Assembly: GCA_002344135.1 (NCBI GenBank)
Contig: DDTO01000002.1
Span: 1 to 50,722 of the forward strand
Reading direction: 5' to 3'
From: Chthonomonas sp. UBA2362
Lineage (GTDB): Bacteria > Armatimonadota > Fimbriimonadia > Fimbriimonadales > Fimbriimonadaceae
Length of the DNA: 50,722 nucleotides
In this document: positions 26,832 to 34,406 of the stretch, piece after piece
How the letters are laid out: each line of letters starts with the position of its first letter
How positions within the stretch are numbered: position 1 is the stretch's first letter
Notes under the pieces: model-generated
Database searches by the model: none
Told to the model about the DNA's origin: nothing
Seen by the model: only the letters and a program-made list of their open reading frames with translations
Position numbers and translations under genes: made by a program

Positions 26832-26860
26832 GAGCCCCCCGCCCTTAAGGCGGGGGGCTC
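26832..26860. terminator. Bidirectional hairpin terminator after rpsA
   Basis: GAGCCCCCCGCC pairs with GGCGGGGGGCTC across the loop CTTAA, followed on plus by TCTTGTT. It lies between convergent rpsA and the dockerin-like gene and could serve both strands. Confidence 0.85.
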
Positions 26861-26872
26861 TCTTGTTGGGCC

Positions 26873-27514
26873 TTAGGCGTACTTCGCCGATAGGAGCGCG
26901 AAATCGCCGATGTCGATCTCGCCATTCTTGTCGAGGTCGTAGGATGCGTTCCAGTGCTTATCCGTCGCGGTTGAACCGTAGGCGGCTCGGAACGCAGCGA
27001 GATCGCTCGCCTTGCGATTTTCATTCGCACGACGCTCCGAGAGCAGCGCGAAGTCCGCGATATCGATCTCGCCGTTCTTGTCGAGGTCCAATTCTCCGTC
27101 GTATCGGTCGTCGCCCTTGGTGCTGCCAAAGGCGCGGCGAAGCAGTTCGAATTCGTCGGCGGGCTTGTTCTTGCGAATGGACTCGGAGTACAGAGAAAAG
27201 TCGCCGACGGTGATCTCGCCGTCCTTGTCGAAGTCGACGTCCGCGTTCCAGTTCTTGTCGCCTTCCGAACTGCCGAACGCCGAACGGAGGGCCTTCATCA
27301 CATTGTCGTTGGCCAGCGGTGTGCCGGATCGGTCGGGCGGAGCACCTTTGGAGTGCGCGGGCTTGGCCGCGCTTTCTTTGGACTGCGCGGGCTTGGTCAC
27401 GCTATCTTTGGGGTGTGCGGGCTTGGCCGCGCTTTCCCGTACGCTCGCGGGACCGGGGAACAGCCGGCCTGCCTGACGAGCCTGCAATGCCAGAATGCCT
27501 TTCAATTGAATCAT
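26873..27514 (-). CDS. Protein with three dockerin-like calcium loops and a decapeptide-repeat linker
   Basis: About 213 residues. The N-terminus is short and lacks a clear signal peptide. Residues of roughly 28-60 hold three tandem ten-residue repeats of the type SAAKPAHxKx. Three segments of about 50 residues follow, each with an EF-hand/dockerin-like calcium loop: DFDKDGEITVGDFSLYS, DLDKNGEIDIADFALLS and DLDKNGEIDIGDFALLS. Asp/Asn at loop positions 1, 3 and 5 and Glu or Asp at 12 are as in type I dockerins. No enzyme domain is present, so it may be a scaffold or calcium-binding surface protein. ATG 27514 has AGGTGAG just upstream; an upstream ATG at 27547 lies within a small ATGCGG/CCGCAT hairpin. 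Confidence 0.75.
   Translation of the reverse strand: MIQLKGILALQARQAGRLFPGPASVRESAAKPAHPKDSVTKPAQSKESAAKPAHSKGAPPDRSGTPLANDNVMKALRSAFGSSEGDKNWNADVDFDKDGEITVGDFSLYSESIRKNKPADEFELLRRAFGSTKGDDRYDGELDLDKNGEIDIADFALLSERRANENRKASDLAAFRAAYGSTATDKHWNASYDLDKNGEIDIGDFALLSAKYA
27346..27435 (-). repeat. Three tandem 30-bp repeats inside the dockerin-like gene
   Basis: Units begin at 27346, 27376 and 27406, each sharing CTTTGG, GCGGGCTTGG and a closing G/C-rich part. Read on minus they encode the decapeptides SAAKPAHPKD, SVTKPAQSKE and SAAKPAHSKG. Unit length is a multiple of three, so copy-number change would keep the frame. Confidence 0.9.
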
Positions 27515-27612
27515 GGTTCTCACCTGTCGAATGCGGGCAGTCCGCATCCCTTACCATGATTGTCGGCGCGATCTATCAGGATTCTTACCGGTACTCGGGC
27601 ACTTTCTCGGCC

Positions 27613-27843
27613 TCAGGTCGAGAAGTCGATCCCATGACCGTCGAAACGACCCGATTCGTCCGCCGCCGAGTTGTCCGTTTCGAGCGCTTCTTCCTCGTGG
27701 AGCTCAACGGTATCGTGAGGCTCGCGATCCTCGTCGTCTCCGCGCCGCTTCCGGCCGTCGCGAGCAGCGATGGCCTGATACGGCGAGGCAATCTGAACCT
27801 TCGCCGCCGTCGCGATCGGATTGACGCGATCGACGGAAGCCAC
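27613..27843 (-). CDS. Small acidic protein downstream of the WhiG/FliA-type sigma gene
   Basis: A 76-residue reading frame with a GTG start six bases after the sigma stop. It has a plausible protein sequence: a neutral N-terminal third (VNPIATAAKVQIASPYQAI), a basic patch GRKRR, then an Asp/Glu-rich tail ending GHGIDFST. No family is recognised. Its spacing argues for co-transcription with the sigma gene. Small proteins of similar layout are often found in flagellar or sigma operons, but no flagellar gene is seen here. It fills most of the 335-base interval between 27515 and 27849; the remainder shows nothing clear. Confidence 0.5.
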   Translation of the reverse strand: MASVDRVNPIATAAKVQIASPYQAIAARDGRKRRGDDEDREPHDTVELHEEEALETDNSAADESGRFDGHGIDFST

Positions 27844-27849
27844 CGACGT

Positions 27850-28632
27850 TCAGGCGACCTGTGGCGCCGCCCCCTCTTCGCGCAGATAGGTGCGCAGGCG
27901 CATCATGGCCTGGGCGTGGAGCTGGTAAACCCGTGATTCACTGACGCCGAGCACCTTGCCGATCTCCTTAAAGGTCAGACCTTCGAAGTAGTACAAAGCC
28001 ACCACGAGGCGCTCGCGCTCGGGCAGGTGATCGACACCCATCGCCATCAGGCGCTTGATTTCGCGTCCTTCGACTTCACCCGACGTGTTCGAGGTGTCGT
28101 CCACGATCATCTCTACATAGTGAACATGGTCGTCGGGGTCGCCGTTGCCCAGGATGTCGTCGAGGCTGTAGATACTGGTTCGGCCCATGCGGACGAGCAG
28201 TTCTCCCACGTCGTTTTCGGTGATGCCGAGCCGTTCGGCGACCTCTCGGTTGGTAGGCGGTCGCCCGAGGGCGGTTTCCAATGCCATCGTCGCCTTGTCG
28301 AGGGCTTTCAGCTTCTCGCGGACGCTTCGGGGGACCCAGTCCTCCTCACGGAGCATTTCGAGGATCGCGCCGCGGATGAGCGCGATGGCATAAGTCTCGA
28401 ACTTGACGTCGCGAGTCGGGTCGAACTGGTCGACGCTTTTGATGAGGCCGATCACTCCTGCGCCTATCAGGTCTTCCTTGTCCAGACCGGTGGGAATGTT
28501 GGTCACCAGCCGGCCGGCGGTGATCTTGACGAGATACGAATAGTGGTTGATCAGCTCGAAGCGCGCTTCGGAATCCTTGTAGACCTTAAAGTCGATCCAG
28601 CAGCGTTTCAGTTGGTCGGGCGACAAAGACAT
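27850..28632 (-). CDS. RNA polymerase sigma factor of the FliA/WhiG (sigma-28) group
   Basis: A 260-residue group 3 sigma factor. Region 2 reads HYSYLVKITAGRL then DLIGAGVIGLIKSVDQFDP and KFETYAIALIRGAILEML. Region 3 has RSVREKLKALDKA and GRPPTNREVAERLG. Region 4 has LPERERLVVALYYFEGLTFKEIGKVLGVSESRVYQLH. This layout matches FliA, SigD and WhiG, which direct flagellar or developmental genes. GAGAGG precedes the ATG at 28632. It is flanked by a small membrane protein gene upstream (22-base gap) and a small acidic protein gene downstream. No anti-sigma factor of the FlgM type is recognisable. Confidence 0.95.
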   Translation of the reverse strand: MSLSPDQLKRCWIDFKVYKDSEARFELINHYSYLVKITAGRLVTNIPTGLDKEDLIGAGVIGLIKSVDQFDPTRDVKFETYAIALIRGAILEMLREEDWVPRSVREKLKALDKATMALETALGRPPTNREVAERLGITENDVGELLVRMGRTSIYSLDDILGNGDPDDHVHYVEMIVDDTSNTSGEVEGREIKRLMAMGVDHLPERERLVVALYYFEGLTFKEIGKVLGVSESRVYQLHAQAMMRLRTYLREEGAAPQVA

Positions 28633-28654
28633 TCAGAACCTCTCGACGAAAGCA

Positions 28655-28876
28655 TTATCGTTCTCCTTCCACGGGCGCCGTCGCTTCCAACTGCATCGGT
28701 TCGTCGCGGTCGCGCACCACCCTAATCGTAAAGAATACATACCATAACTGAGTCGCGATCACCCCGGTGAGATACGCGATGCCCGCCCTCATCAAGCAAC
28801 TGACGGGCTCGACCCCTCCAACGGTGCCGGCGGCCAGTGCGACCAATGCCATTAGACCTCCGATCAACTGTGGCAT
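28655..28876 (-). CDS. Small two-helix membrane protein upstream of the sigma gene
   Basis: A product of about 73 residues with two membrane helices (LIGGLMALVALAAGTVGGV and YLTGVIATQLWYVFFTIRVV) and a short charged C-terminal tail. No family recognised. The 22-base gap to the sigma gene suggests one transcript. ATG 28876 is preferred as the start of the first helix; an in-frame ATG at 28900 has no better ribosome site. Confidence 0.6.
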   Translation of the reverse strand: MPQLIGGLMALVALAAGTVGGVEPVSCLMRAGIAYLTGVIATQLWYVFFTIRVVRDRDEPMQLEATAPVEGER

Positions 28877-28988
28877 CGTCTCACACCCAGGATGGATCAT
28901 CGGCCCATGGTTTGGCCGCCTTTAGGGCAATCCTCGACTTTTTTGAGAAGTCCGCGAATGGGCGAACCTGAAGCGAGTTGGGAGAGGC

Positions 28989-29438
28989 TCAGAGATGCTT
29001 GGTCAGCTCCGCCGCAAACTCCGCGGGCGGCATGTAGCCCGTTAGCCGACCGAGAACTTCGCCGTCGGAATCGAGAACCAGCACGACGGGAAAGACGTTC
29101 ACCCGGTATCGAGCGGCTATTCCCGGCTGCCGCTCGGCATTCACTTTCACCGGGATCGCCTTGGAGGCGAGCTCGACGACTTCCTTGTCGACGAAGGTCT
29201 GAGTATCGAGCTTTTTGCAGTAGCCGCACCAGTCCGTATAGAAATCCACGATGACCGGCCGGCTTTCCTTCTTCGCTGTGGCAAGGGCTTGGTCGAGATT
29301 GTCGCCCCACGGGATCCCTTGCGCGAGGCGTACGCGGGGACCGCTTCCGGCCGAGTCCTCGACTGCGCCTGGACTACATCCGGCAAGGACGGCAAGCGAC
29401 GCGGCAAACGCGAGAATTCTGCGCAAGTGAGTTCTCAT
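28989..29438 (-). CDS. Thioredoxin-fold lipoprotein
   Basis: About 149 residues. A signal peptide with MRTHLRR start ends in the lipobox LAGC (Cys 21). A thioredoxin fold follows with the active site CGYC (71-74) in DFYTDWCGYCKKL, and the cis-Pro region is FPVVLVLDSDGEV. Such proteins reduce or isomerise disulfides in the cell envelope. The closest style is the DsbD C-terminal or thioredoxin-like family with a helix insertion. ATG 29438 is chosen over an in-frame start at 29483. TATAGT sits nine bases before this ATG with no ribosome site, suggesting a nearly leaderless mRNA. Confidence 0.9.
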   Translation of the reverse strand: MRTHLRRILAFAASLAVLAGCSPGAVEDSAGSGPRVRLAQGIPWGDNLDQALATAKKESRPVIVDFYTDWCGYCKKLDTQTFVDKEVVELASKAIPVKVNAERQPGIAARYRVNVFPVVLVLDSDGEVLGRLTGYMPPAEFAAELTKHL

Positions 29439-29447
29439 AGTTGAAAG

Positions 29448-29453
29448 ACTATA
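29448..29453 (-). promoter_or_regulatory. Candidate -10 box of the thioredoxin lipoprotein gene
   Basis: TATAGT on minus, nine bases before ATG 29438. Transcription would begin two or three bases before the start codon. No -35 at the normal distance is evident. Confidence 0.4.
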
Positions 29454-29493
29454 CGTCGGTTCTCCGCCCCGCGGTGCAACCACCTCGCCAGGA

Positions 29494-30189
29494 TCACGTC
29501 CCCCTCGTGTTGCCGAAGAGATCGACGTGCAGCCGCGGGGTCAGACGATAGCCGCGGGAGAGGCAGACCTCGACGAGAGCCCGCTGGCGACGGTGAAGCG
29601 TGACGGCGTCGGTGCCTTCCGCCATGAGGAACACCCGACCGGGCTCGGCCCCGCCTGCCGCCACGATCGCGGCGATCTCGACCAGATCGGCCTCCAGGTC
29701 GCGTTCGGGATCGACCACGAACTTCAGCTGATAGGGGTAGGCCTCGATGAGCCGTTTCAGCACATCGGGGGACGAGCGATCCCGCTCGTGGCGGTCACGC
29801 CATGCGCAATCATCCGGCGTCGAGTTGGCGAGCTTGGGGCTGATCGACATGAGGTTGCAGGACAGGTCGCGGTAGACGGTGCCGGCGGTCTCCACCGTGA
29901 TCGTCCGGCCACGCGCGTGAAGGCGATCGGCCAGTTCGACGATGGGCTCGAAGAGCATAGGCTCGCCACCGGTGAGTACGGCATGAGATGTCGAGGACTC
30001 CAGGACCTTTTCGACGATCTCGTCGATCGTCATCACAGGCCCCTCGGGCGCCCAACTCGCATAGGGAGTGTCGCACCACGAACACCTGAGATTGCACCCG
30101 CTGACCCGTACGAACACCGACGGAGTGCCCAGCCATGCTCCTTCGCCCTGAATGCTCGTGAAAATTTCTGCGATGCGGAGTCCGCTCAT
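29494..30189 (-). CDS. queE: 7-carboxy-7-deazaguanine synthase
   Basis: Radical SAM enzyme that contracts 6-carboxy-tetrahydropterin to 7-carboxy-7-deazaguanine in queuosine synthesis. The 231-residue protein begins IAEIFTSIQGEGAWLGTPSVF, the QueE signature. The 4Fe-4S motif CxxxCxxC is at Cys 32, 36 and 39. The SAM-binding LTGGEP lies near 73-78. The start ATG overlaps the queC stop as ATGA, so the two genes form an operon; queD and queF are not in the window. Confidence 0.95.
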   Translation of the reverse strand: MSGLRIAEIFTSIQGEGAWLGTPSVFVRVSGCNLRCSWCDTPYASWAPEGPVMTIDEIVEKVLESSTSHAVLTGGEPMLFEPIVELADRLHARGRTITVETAGTVYRDLSCNLMSISPKLANSTPDDCAWRDRHERDRSSPDVLKRLIEAYPYQLKFVVDPERDLEADLVEIAAIVAAGGAEPGRVFLMAEGTDAVTLHRRQRALVEVCLSRGYRLTPRLHVDLFGNTRGT

Positions 30190-30878
30190 CGAACCGCATC
30201 GTACGCTGGATCGGCCAGACCCAGTTCTTCGAACGCGCCGAGTCGAATCCGGCAGCTGTCGCATTCTCCGCAGGGCCGTCCTGCAGTATCGGGATCGTAG
30301 CAAGAGTGAGTGAGCGCGTAATCGATGCCCAACTCGAGCCCGCGGCGGATGATCTGAGCCTTGGTCAGTTCGATGAGGGGTGCATGAACTCGGAAGGGCC
30401 GCCCCTCCACCCCGGCCTTTGTCGCCAAGTTGGCGAGCCGCTCGAAGGCTTGGACGAACTCGGGGCGACAGTCTGGATAGCCCGAATAGTCGACGGCGTT
30501 GACGCCGATGAAGAGATCCTGGGCGCCGAGGACCTCCGCCCATCCCAGAGCATAAGCGAGGAAGATCGTGTTTCGGGCAGGCACGTAGGTGATCGGTATG
30601 TCTTTCCCTCGTTCCTCTTCAGTTCGGCTCCGAGGCACCGGGAGATCGGCGGTAAGCGCAGAACCGCCGAAGGCTCGAAGGTCGATCTCGATGACTCGGT
30701 GCTCCCGCGCTCCGATCGCCTTGGCCACCCGACGGGCGGCCAACAGTTCGACTTCGTGGCGCTGACCGTAGTCGAACGAAAGGGCGAGAACATCGAAACC
30801 AAGCGAGCGGGCGATGGCGAGGGTCGTCGCCGAGTCGAGCCCCCCACTCAAGAGCACCACCGCCGAGCCCTGGATCAT
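30186..30878 (-). CDS. queC: 7-cyano-7-deazaguanine synthase
   Basis: ATP-dependent enzyme converting 7-carboxy-7-deazaguanine to preQ0 for queuosine tRNA modification, 230 residues. The PP-loop SGGLDS is at 11-16. FDYGQRHEVEL and FIGVNAVDYSGYPDCRPEF are family motifs. The zinc site near the C-terminus holds four Cys (CYDPD, PCGECDSC). TAAACT lies exactly six bases before the ATG, so transcription could start at the A of the start codon. queE follows with a four-base overlap. Confidence 0.96.
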   Translation of the reverse strand: MIQGSAVVLLSGGLDSATTLAIARSLGFDVLALSFDYGQRHEVELLAARRVAKAIGAREHRVIEIDLRAFGGSALTADLPVPRSRTEEERGKDIPITYVPARNTIFLAYALGWAEVLGAQDLFIGVNAVDYSGYPDCRPEFVQAFERLANLATKAGVEGRPFRVHAPLIELTKAQIIRRGLELGIDYALTHSCYDPDTAGRPCGECDSCRIRLGAFEELGLADPAYDAVR

Positions 30879-30884
30879 GCATAG

Positions 30885-30890
30885 AGTTTA
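30885..30890 (-). promoter_or_regulatory. Leaderless-type -10 box of queC
   Basis: TAAACT on minus with six bases to the ATG at 30878. The same hexamer with the same six-base spacing precedes the SpoIIM-family gene at 34363. No -35 and no ribosome site are visible. Confidence 0.5.
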
Positions 30891-30934
30891 GCGCCTCGGT
30901 GAAAACACCAGGCCCCGGGCGGATGGCGATGGCC

Positions 30935-30940
30935 TACAAT
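30935..30940 (+). promoter_or_regulatory. -10-like box overlapping the start of the secreted dockerin-like gene
   Basis: TACAAT overlaps the ATG at 30939. If this is the -10, transcription would start near 30947-30948, exactly at the in-frame GTG 30948, giving a leaderless mRNA and a protein three residues shorter. Confidence 0.4.
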
Positions 30941-32792
30941 GGAGTCGGTGTTCCGTCTACTCATCTGCTCGACCTTGCTCGCAGCCTCTTTGGCCGCTAA
31001 GGGCCAGGCCGTGCCCGTCGACCTCGCCGGCAGGTACTTAGCGCCGGGAACGGGACAGCAGGCACGAGCCAGTACCTCGGGCGCCGACCGGGTCGGCGAG
31101 CCTACCGGAGTCCTCGAGGGCACCTTCACGCCCTTCTCCGATGCGCTCAAGCCGCCGCGGCTCCTCGCGGTGAGCCTCGCCGGGGCCGGCTGGCTGTCGG
31201 AGATTCGGCTGTCCGGCGCCTGGGACGCTGGCGAGGAGGCTCGGATCGGCTCTATGGCGGGCAGCGCCGCCGTCATCGTCGAGCGCAGCGGGACGGGATT
31301 CCGCTTCGTCGATCCCGATGACGGCTCGGCCTTCTTCGCAGACACCGGCGGGGCCGCACGATTCCTCCTCGAGTCGGCGGTGGACGCGGTCGGCCTGAAG
31401 TCGCTGAGGGTGACCGCCCTCGACGGCGCCAATGCCGGATCTTTCGGCGTAAGCGCATCCAATTCGGGCGGACCTAGCGGCGCGACCGCCGGATTCGAAG
31501 TGTCGCTGAGTTCCACGGTACCTTCCCTTGCCGACCTCCAAGTGCTTCGGTTCGAGGTCGGGCGGCCGGGCAACAGCCTCTTCCTCCATTGCGACGATCC
31601 CTACGTGCGGCCAGGCGAGACGATCGACTACCGTCTCGGCATGGCAAACCTAGCTCAGCCTATCGGTGGGTTTCAGGCCTTTTTGGCGGAAGTGGACCCC
31701 TTTGCCCTACAGAATTACGTAACGGGTCTGTACACCCCGACGCCCTTCCCCACCGCTCGCTTCTGGGGCGATCCGATTCCCGCCAGTCTCTTCCTCGCCG
31801 GGGGAATCCCTTTCGGCGGTTCGCTCGTGCAGGCGGACGCTCGGCTCGCCAACCTCTATTTTGTGGCCGCGCCGGGTTCGGGACCCGTCGGCCTCATGAT
31901 CCGGCCCGACAACGGCGGCGGCTTCGAGACCTTGTTTGCCGACGACCTCGGCACCGCCTACTACCCGGCGCGGCATGCTTCGAACGTGGTCCTCATCGAC
32001 CCTGATCAGCCGCTCATCGACGACCTCACCGCGACCCAAGAGGACGAGGACGTCCTCGACCACGGCATCGCGGCCGGACCGATCCGGATCGCGTTCCGTA
32101 CCGAAGACCTTCTCTCGGGACTGGGCCCTCGCCCCCGGGTGCTGCTCGACTTCGCGCCTCCCGGCCCCGGGAGCGAGGATATCAGCCGGGACGCTCGGTT
32201 CGATGCAGTGACTGGTCTGTTTTTCGTGGAGGCCGAGGTCGAGCTCTCGGTCGCCGACAAGCCGGGCACCCTCTATGTCGACGCCGAGGACGATGCGGGG
32301 AACGTCACCAGTTGGTCTGCGTCCTTCAATCCTGGGCTTATCGTCGAGGGCGAAGTCCTCCTTGAGGACTTTTTAGGCGACCCCAGCGAGTGGCAGGTTT
32401 CCATCGGGGTCCGCACGCCGGGGAGCCCCGTGCCCGTCTTCGAGCGTGACGTTCCCCTCGACGCCAATGGCCGGTATCGAACACGCTTCCCCGTGGCCCC
32501 CGGCACTTACGACCTCGCCGCTAAAGCCTCCCACTGGCTCCGATCGACGCGAACGAACATCTCTCTCTCCTATCCCGCCACCGTCGCCGTCGACTTCTCA
32601 CTCGTCAATGGCGACTGCAGCGACGACAACGAGATTGATATCGGCGATTTCGCGATCCTCTCCGCCCATTTCGGCGCCGTTCTCGGCGAGCCCGGATACA
32701 ACCGCCAAGCGGACCTCAATGGGGACGAAGAAATCGACATTGGCGATTTCGCAATCCTGTCCGCCAACTTCGGCCAAACCGGCGACGAGTGA
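30939..32792 (+). CDS. Secreted protein with C-terminal dockerin-like pair
   Basis: A 617-residue exported protein. The N-terminal signal is VFRLLICSTLLAASLAAKGQA. Most of the chain is not recognised; it is rich in beta-strand-like and Gly/Asp stretches. Residues of about 470-545 (VEGEVLLEDFLGD, then a Tyr-Asp-Leu strand) resemble a carboxypeptidase-regulatory-like beta-sandwich. The last 60 residues hold two dockerin-like calcium loops: GDCSDDNEIDIGDFAILS and DLNGDEEIDIGDFAILS, each followed by FG. This doublet recurs in two other proteins of this window. ATG 30939 is used; GTG 30948 is possible if the TACAAT box at 30935 is the promoter. It is divergent from queC. Confidence 0.8.
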   Translation: MESVFRLLICSTLLAASLAAKGQAVPVDLAGRYLAPGTGQQARASTSGADRVGEPTGVLEGTFTPFSDALKPPRLLAVSLAGAGWLSEIRLSGAWDAGEEARIGSMAGSAAVIVERSGTGFRFVDPDDGSAFFADTGGAARFLLESAVDAVGLKSLRVTALDGANAGSFGVSASNSGGPSGATAGFEVSLSSTVPSLADLQVLRFEVGRPGNSLFLHCDDPYVRPGETIDYRLGMANLAQPIGGFQAFLAEVDPFALQNYVTGLYTPTPFPTARFWGDPIPASLFLAGGIPFGGSLVQADARLANLYFVAAPGSGPVGLMIRPDNGGGFETLFADDLGTAYYPARHASNVVLIDPDQPLIDDLTATQEDEDVLDHGIAAGPIRIAFRTEDLLSGLGPRPRVLLDFAPPGPGSEDISRDARFDAVTGLFFVEAEVELSVADKPGTLYVDAEDDAGNVTSWSASFNPGLIVEGEVLLEDFLGDPSEWQVSIGVRTPGSPVPVFERDVPLDANGRYRTRFPVAPGTYDLAAKASHWLRSTRTNISLSYPATVAVDFSLVNGDCSDDNEIDIGDFAILSAHFGAVLGEPGYNRQADLNGDEEIDIGDFAILSANFGQTGDE

Positions 32793-32797
32793 TCCTG

Positions 32798-32803
32798 TAA
32801 GAT
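32798..32803 (+). promoter_or_regulatory. Leaderless-type -10 box before the 32811 gene
   Basis: TAAGAT with seven bases to the GTG at 32811 and no ribosome site between. It lies directly after the preceding stop codon (32792). Confidence 0.4.
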
Positions 32804-32810
32804 TGGGCGA

Positions 32811-33425
32811 GTGGCGGACAAGGCGTGGTCTCGGCGGCACAGGGTCCTCGGCAATCTCCTGCCGGGCCTCGTCTGCCTGCCCTTGCTCATTCTCGGGCTG
32901 ATCTACTTCAAGCCCGAAGACCCGCTTAGCGGGCCTGCGATCTGGCTCTTCGTCGCCTTCCCGATCGTCGGGTGGATCGCTCTGAACTTCCTGGGCCTGC
33001 ATCAGAACGCCTATCTTCGGCGCGAGCTTGCGCGTCGTCTCGGTTTCGCCGGTAACCCACCTTCGCCCGAGCGCTACTTCGTCGGGATCGCCCGACCCAA
33101 GTACCGGAGCATCCTCGATCCCCACGAGGATCTCGGCTTCCTCATCGTTCACGACGACCGGCTCGAATTCGTCGGCGAAACCGTACGCGTGGAATTGCCA
33201 AGGGACGACATTATCCAGGTCCGATTCCGAGCCAATCCCCACGCGGTCGTCCTGCTCGGCAGGTGGATCAGCGTCGAAGGGCTCGTCAAGGGAACCCCGG
33301 TGCGCCTCCTGATCGAGCCGCGCGAGAAGGCGACCCTGCTCGGCAACCTCTTTGCCGGCGAGGGGCTCCGTCAGAGGCTGGCGTCGTGGCTCTCCGCCGA
33401 TTCTGCCGACGGATCGCGCGCGTAG
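32811..33425 (+). CDS. Two-helix membrane protein of unknown function
   Basis: A 204-residue protein. Two membrane helices lie near 13-33 (LPGLVCLPLLILGLIYF) and 43-62 (IWLFVAFPIVGWIALNFLGL). The remaining cytoplasmic part (about 90-180) reads as a small beta-rich domain resembling PH-like folds (LGFLIVHDDRLEFVGETVRVELP), a guess from pattern only. The start is GTG. Its last 55 bases overlap the end of the convergent SpoIIM-family gene, which is unusual in length for this window. Confidence 0.75.
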   Translation: MADKAWSRRHRVLGNLLPGLVCLPLLILGLIYFKPEDPLSGPAIWLFVAFPIVGWIALNFLGLHQNAYLRRELARRLGFAGNPPSPERYFVGIARPKYRSILDPHEDLGFLIVHDDRLEFVGETVRVELPRDDIIQVRFRANPHAVVLLGRWISVEGLVKGTPVRLLIEPREKATLLGNLFAGEGLRQRLASWLSADSADGSRA

Positions 33426-34363
33426 CCGCCCCAATAGAGCAGCCACCCGGTGAAGACAACCACCCCGAAAGCCGCCTTGGCCGCTGCGGGGACGTTCGGG
33501 TTGAAGCTGAAGAACCCCTCCACAGGAGCGGCGAGGAACATCATGATCATCGACATCACGAGGAGCACGAAGGCGTCCTTCCCTGCCTCGCGGAGGGCGT
33601 CGCCCCGCGTTCGGCGGCCCGGCGCGATCAGCGCCCAGCCCAAGATGAGGCCGCTGCCCCCCGCCACGATCGCTCCACTCAGTTCGGTCGCTCCGTGAGG
33701 AATGATCGAGACGTAGAAGTGCCCCAGCTGTCCGACCTTGGCGAGTTCCACCGAGTACGCTCCGAGGATCGCGCCGTTCATCCACATCATCACGACGGTC
33801 CCGACGCCGAAGGTCGAAGCCGCCACCGCGCCCGCCATCATCGCCACCCGCGGATTGTTCGACGAGTACATTCCCGTCGCTGCGAAAGAGTCGCGGACGT
33901 CTCGCTCGGCGTGCTCCCCCGATTTCCAATGCTGGAGGTTCTCGTCCTCCGGGTCCACGAAATACCGGGCCAGGTCCGGCCTGGCGATCATCACCCCCGC
34001 GGTGAAGAATCCCGCGGTGAGGAAGATCGCCAAGCTTGCGAGCACGAAGGCCACGCGCTTGCGCATCGTGCGCGCCCCGGTTGCCAGTGACTCCCGAACT
34101 ACCGTCCGCGCATCCTTACGTGGTCGCCGGTACAGAATCCCGTAGGCACGTCCGACCAAGGCGTTCAGGAACGCGGTCAACTCGAGGTTTGCCGACTGGC
34201 TCCGAACCTCCGCCAGATCCCCTGTCACCTGTCGGTAGAGCCGGACGAACTCGGTGAGTTCCTCACCCTTCAGCCGCGAGGCTCCGGCGTCCGCCTTGTC
34301 GCACAGGATGGACAGCCGCTGCCAGTCCGGCTCTCGCTGCTGGACGAACGTGCCCTCGTTCAC
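33371..34363 (-). CDS. SpoIIM-family (DUF95) integral membrane protein
   Basis: A 330-residue membrane protein of the stage II sporulation protein M family. The N-terminal 100 residues are cytoplasmic and helical. Five or so membrane helices follow, including VAFVLASLAIFLTAGFFTAGVM and MAGAVAASTFGVGTVVMMWMNGAILGAY. The family motif PHGATELSGAIVAGGSGL is clear near 233-250. In sporulating Firmicutes SpoIIM helps septal peptidoglycan removal, while homologues in non-sporulators are of unknown role and often sit near RDD or MoxR genes. The start is GTG with TAAACT six bases upstream. Its 3' end overlaps the preceding plus gene by 55 bases. Confidence 0.92.
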   Translation of the reverse strand: MNEGTFVQQREPDWQRLSILCDKADAGASRLKGEELTEFVRLYRQVTGDLAEVRSQSANLELTAFLNALVGRAYGILYRRPRKDARTVVRESLATGARTMRKRVAFVLASLAIFLTAGFFTAGVMIARPDLARYFVDPEDENLQHWKSGEHAERDVRDSFAATGMYSSNNPRVAMMAGAVAASTFGVGTVVMMWMNGAILGAYSVELAKVGQLGHFYVSIIPHGATELSGAIVAGGSGLILGWALIAPGRRTRGDALREAGKDAFVLLVMSMIMMFLAAPVEGFFSFNPNVPAAAKAAFGVVVFTGWLLYWGGYARDPSAESAESHDASL

Positions 34364-34369
34364 GAGGCT

Positions 34370-34375
34370 AGTTTA
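34370..34375 (-). promoter_or_regulatory. Leaderless-type -10 box of the SpoIIM-family gene
   Basis: TAAACT on minus with exactly six bases (AGCCTC) to the GTG start. Same hexamer and spacing as queC. Confidence 0.5.
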
Positions 34376-34406
34376 CGTCAGCGGCGGCGTAGTAAGGGAT
34401 AATCAG

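Noticed and set aside
27531..27547. ATGCGG/CCGCAT hairpin before the dockerin-like gene as a riboswitch or attenuator
   Set aside because: Only six base pairs and no T-run or conserved aptamer; noted within the gene entry but not listed as a regulator.
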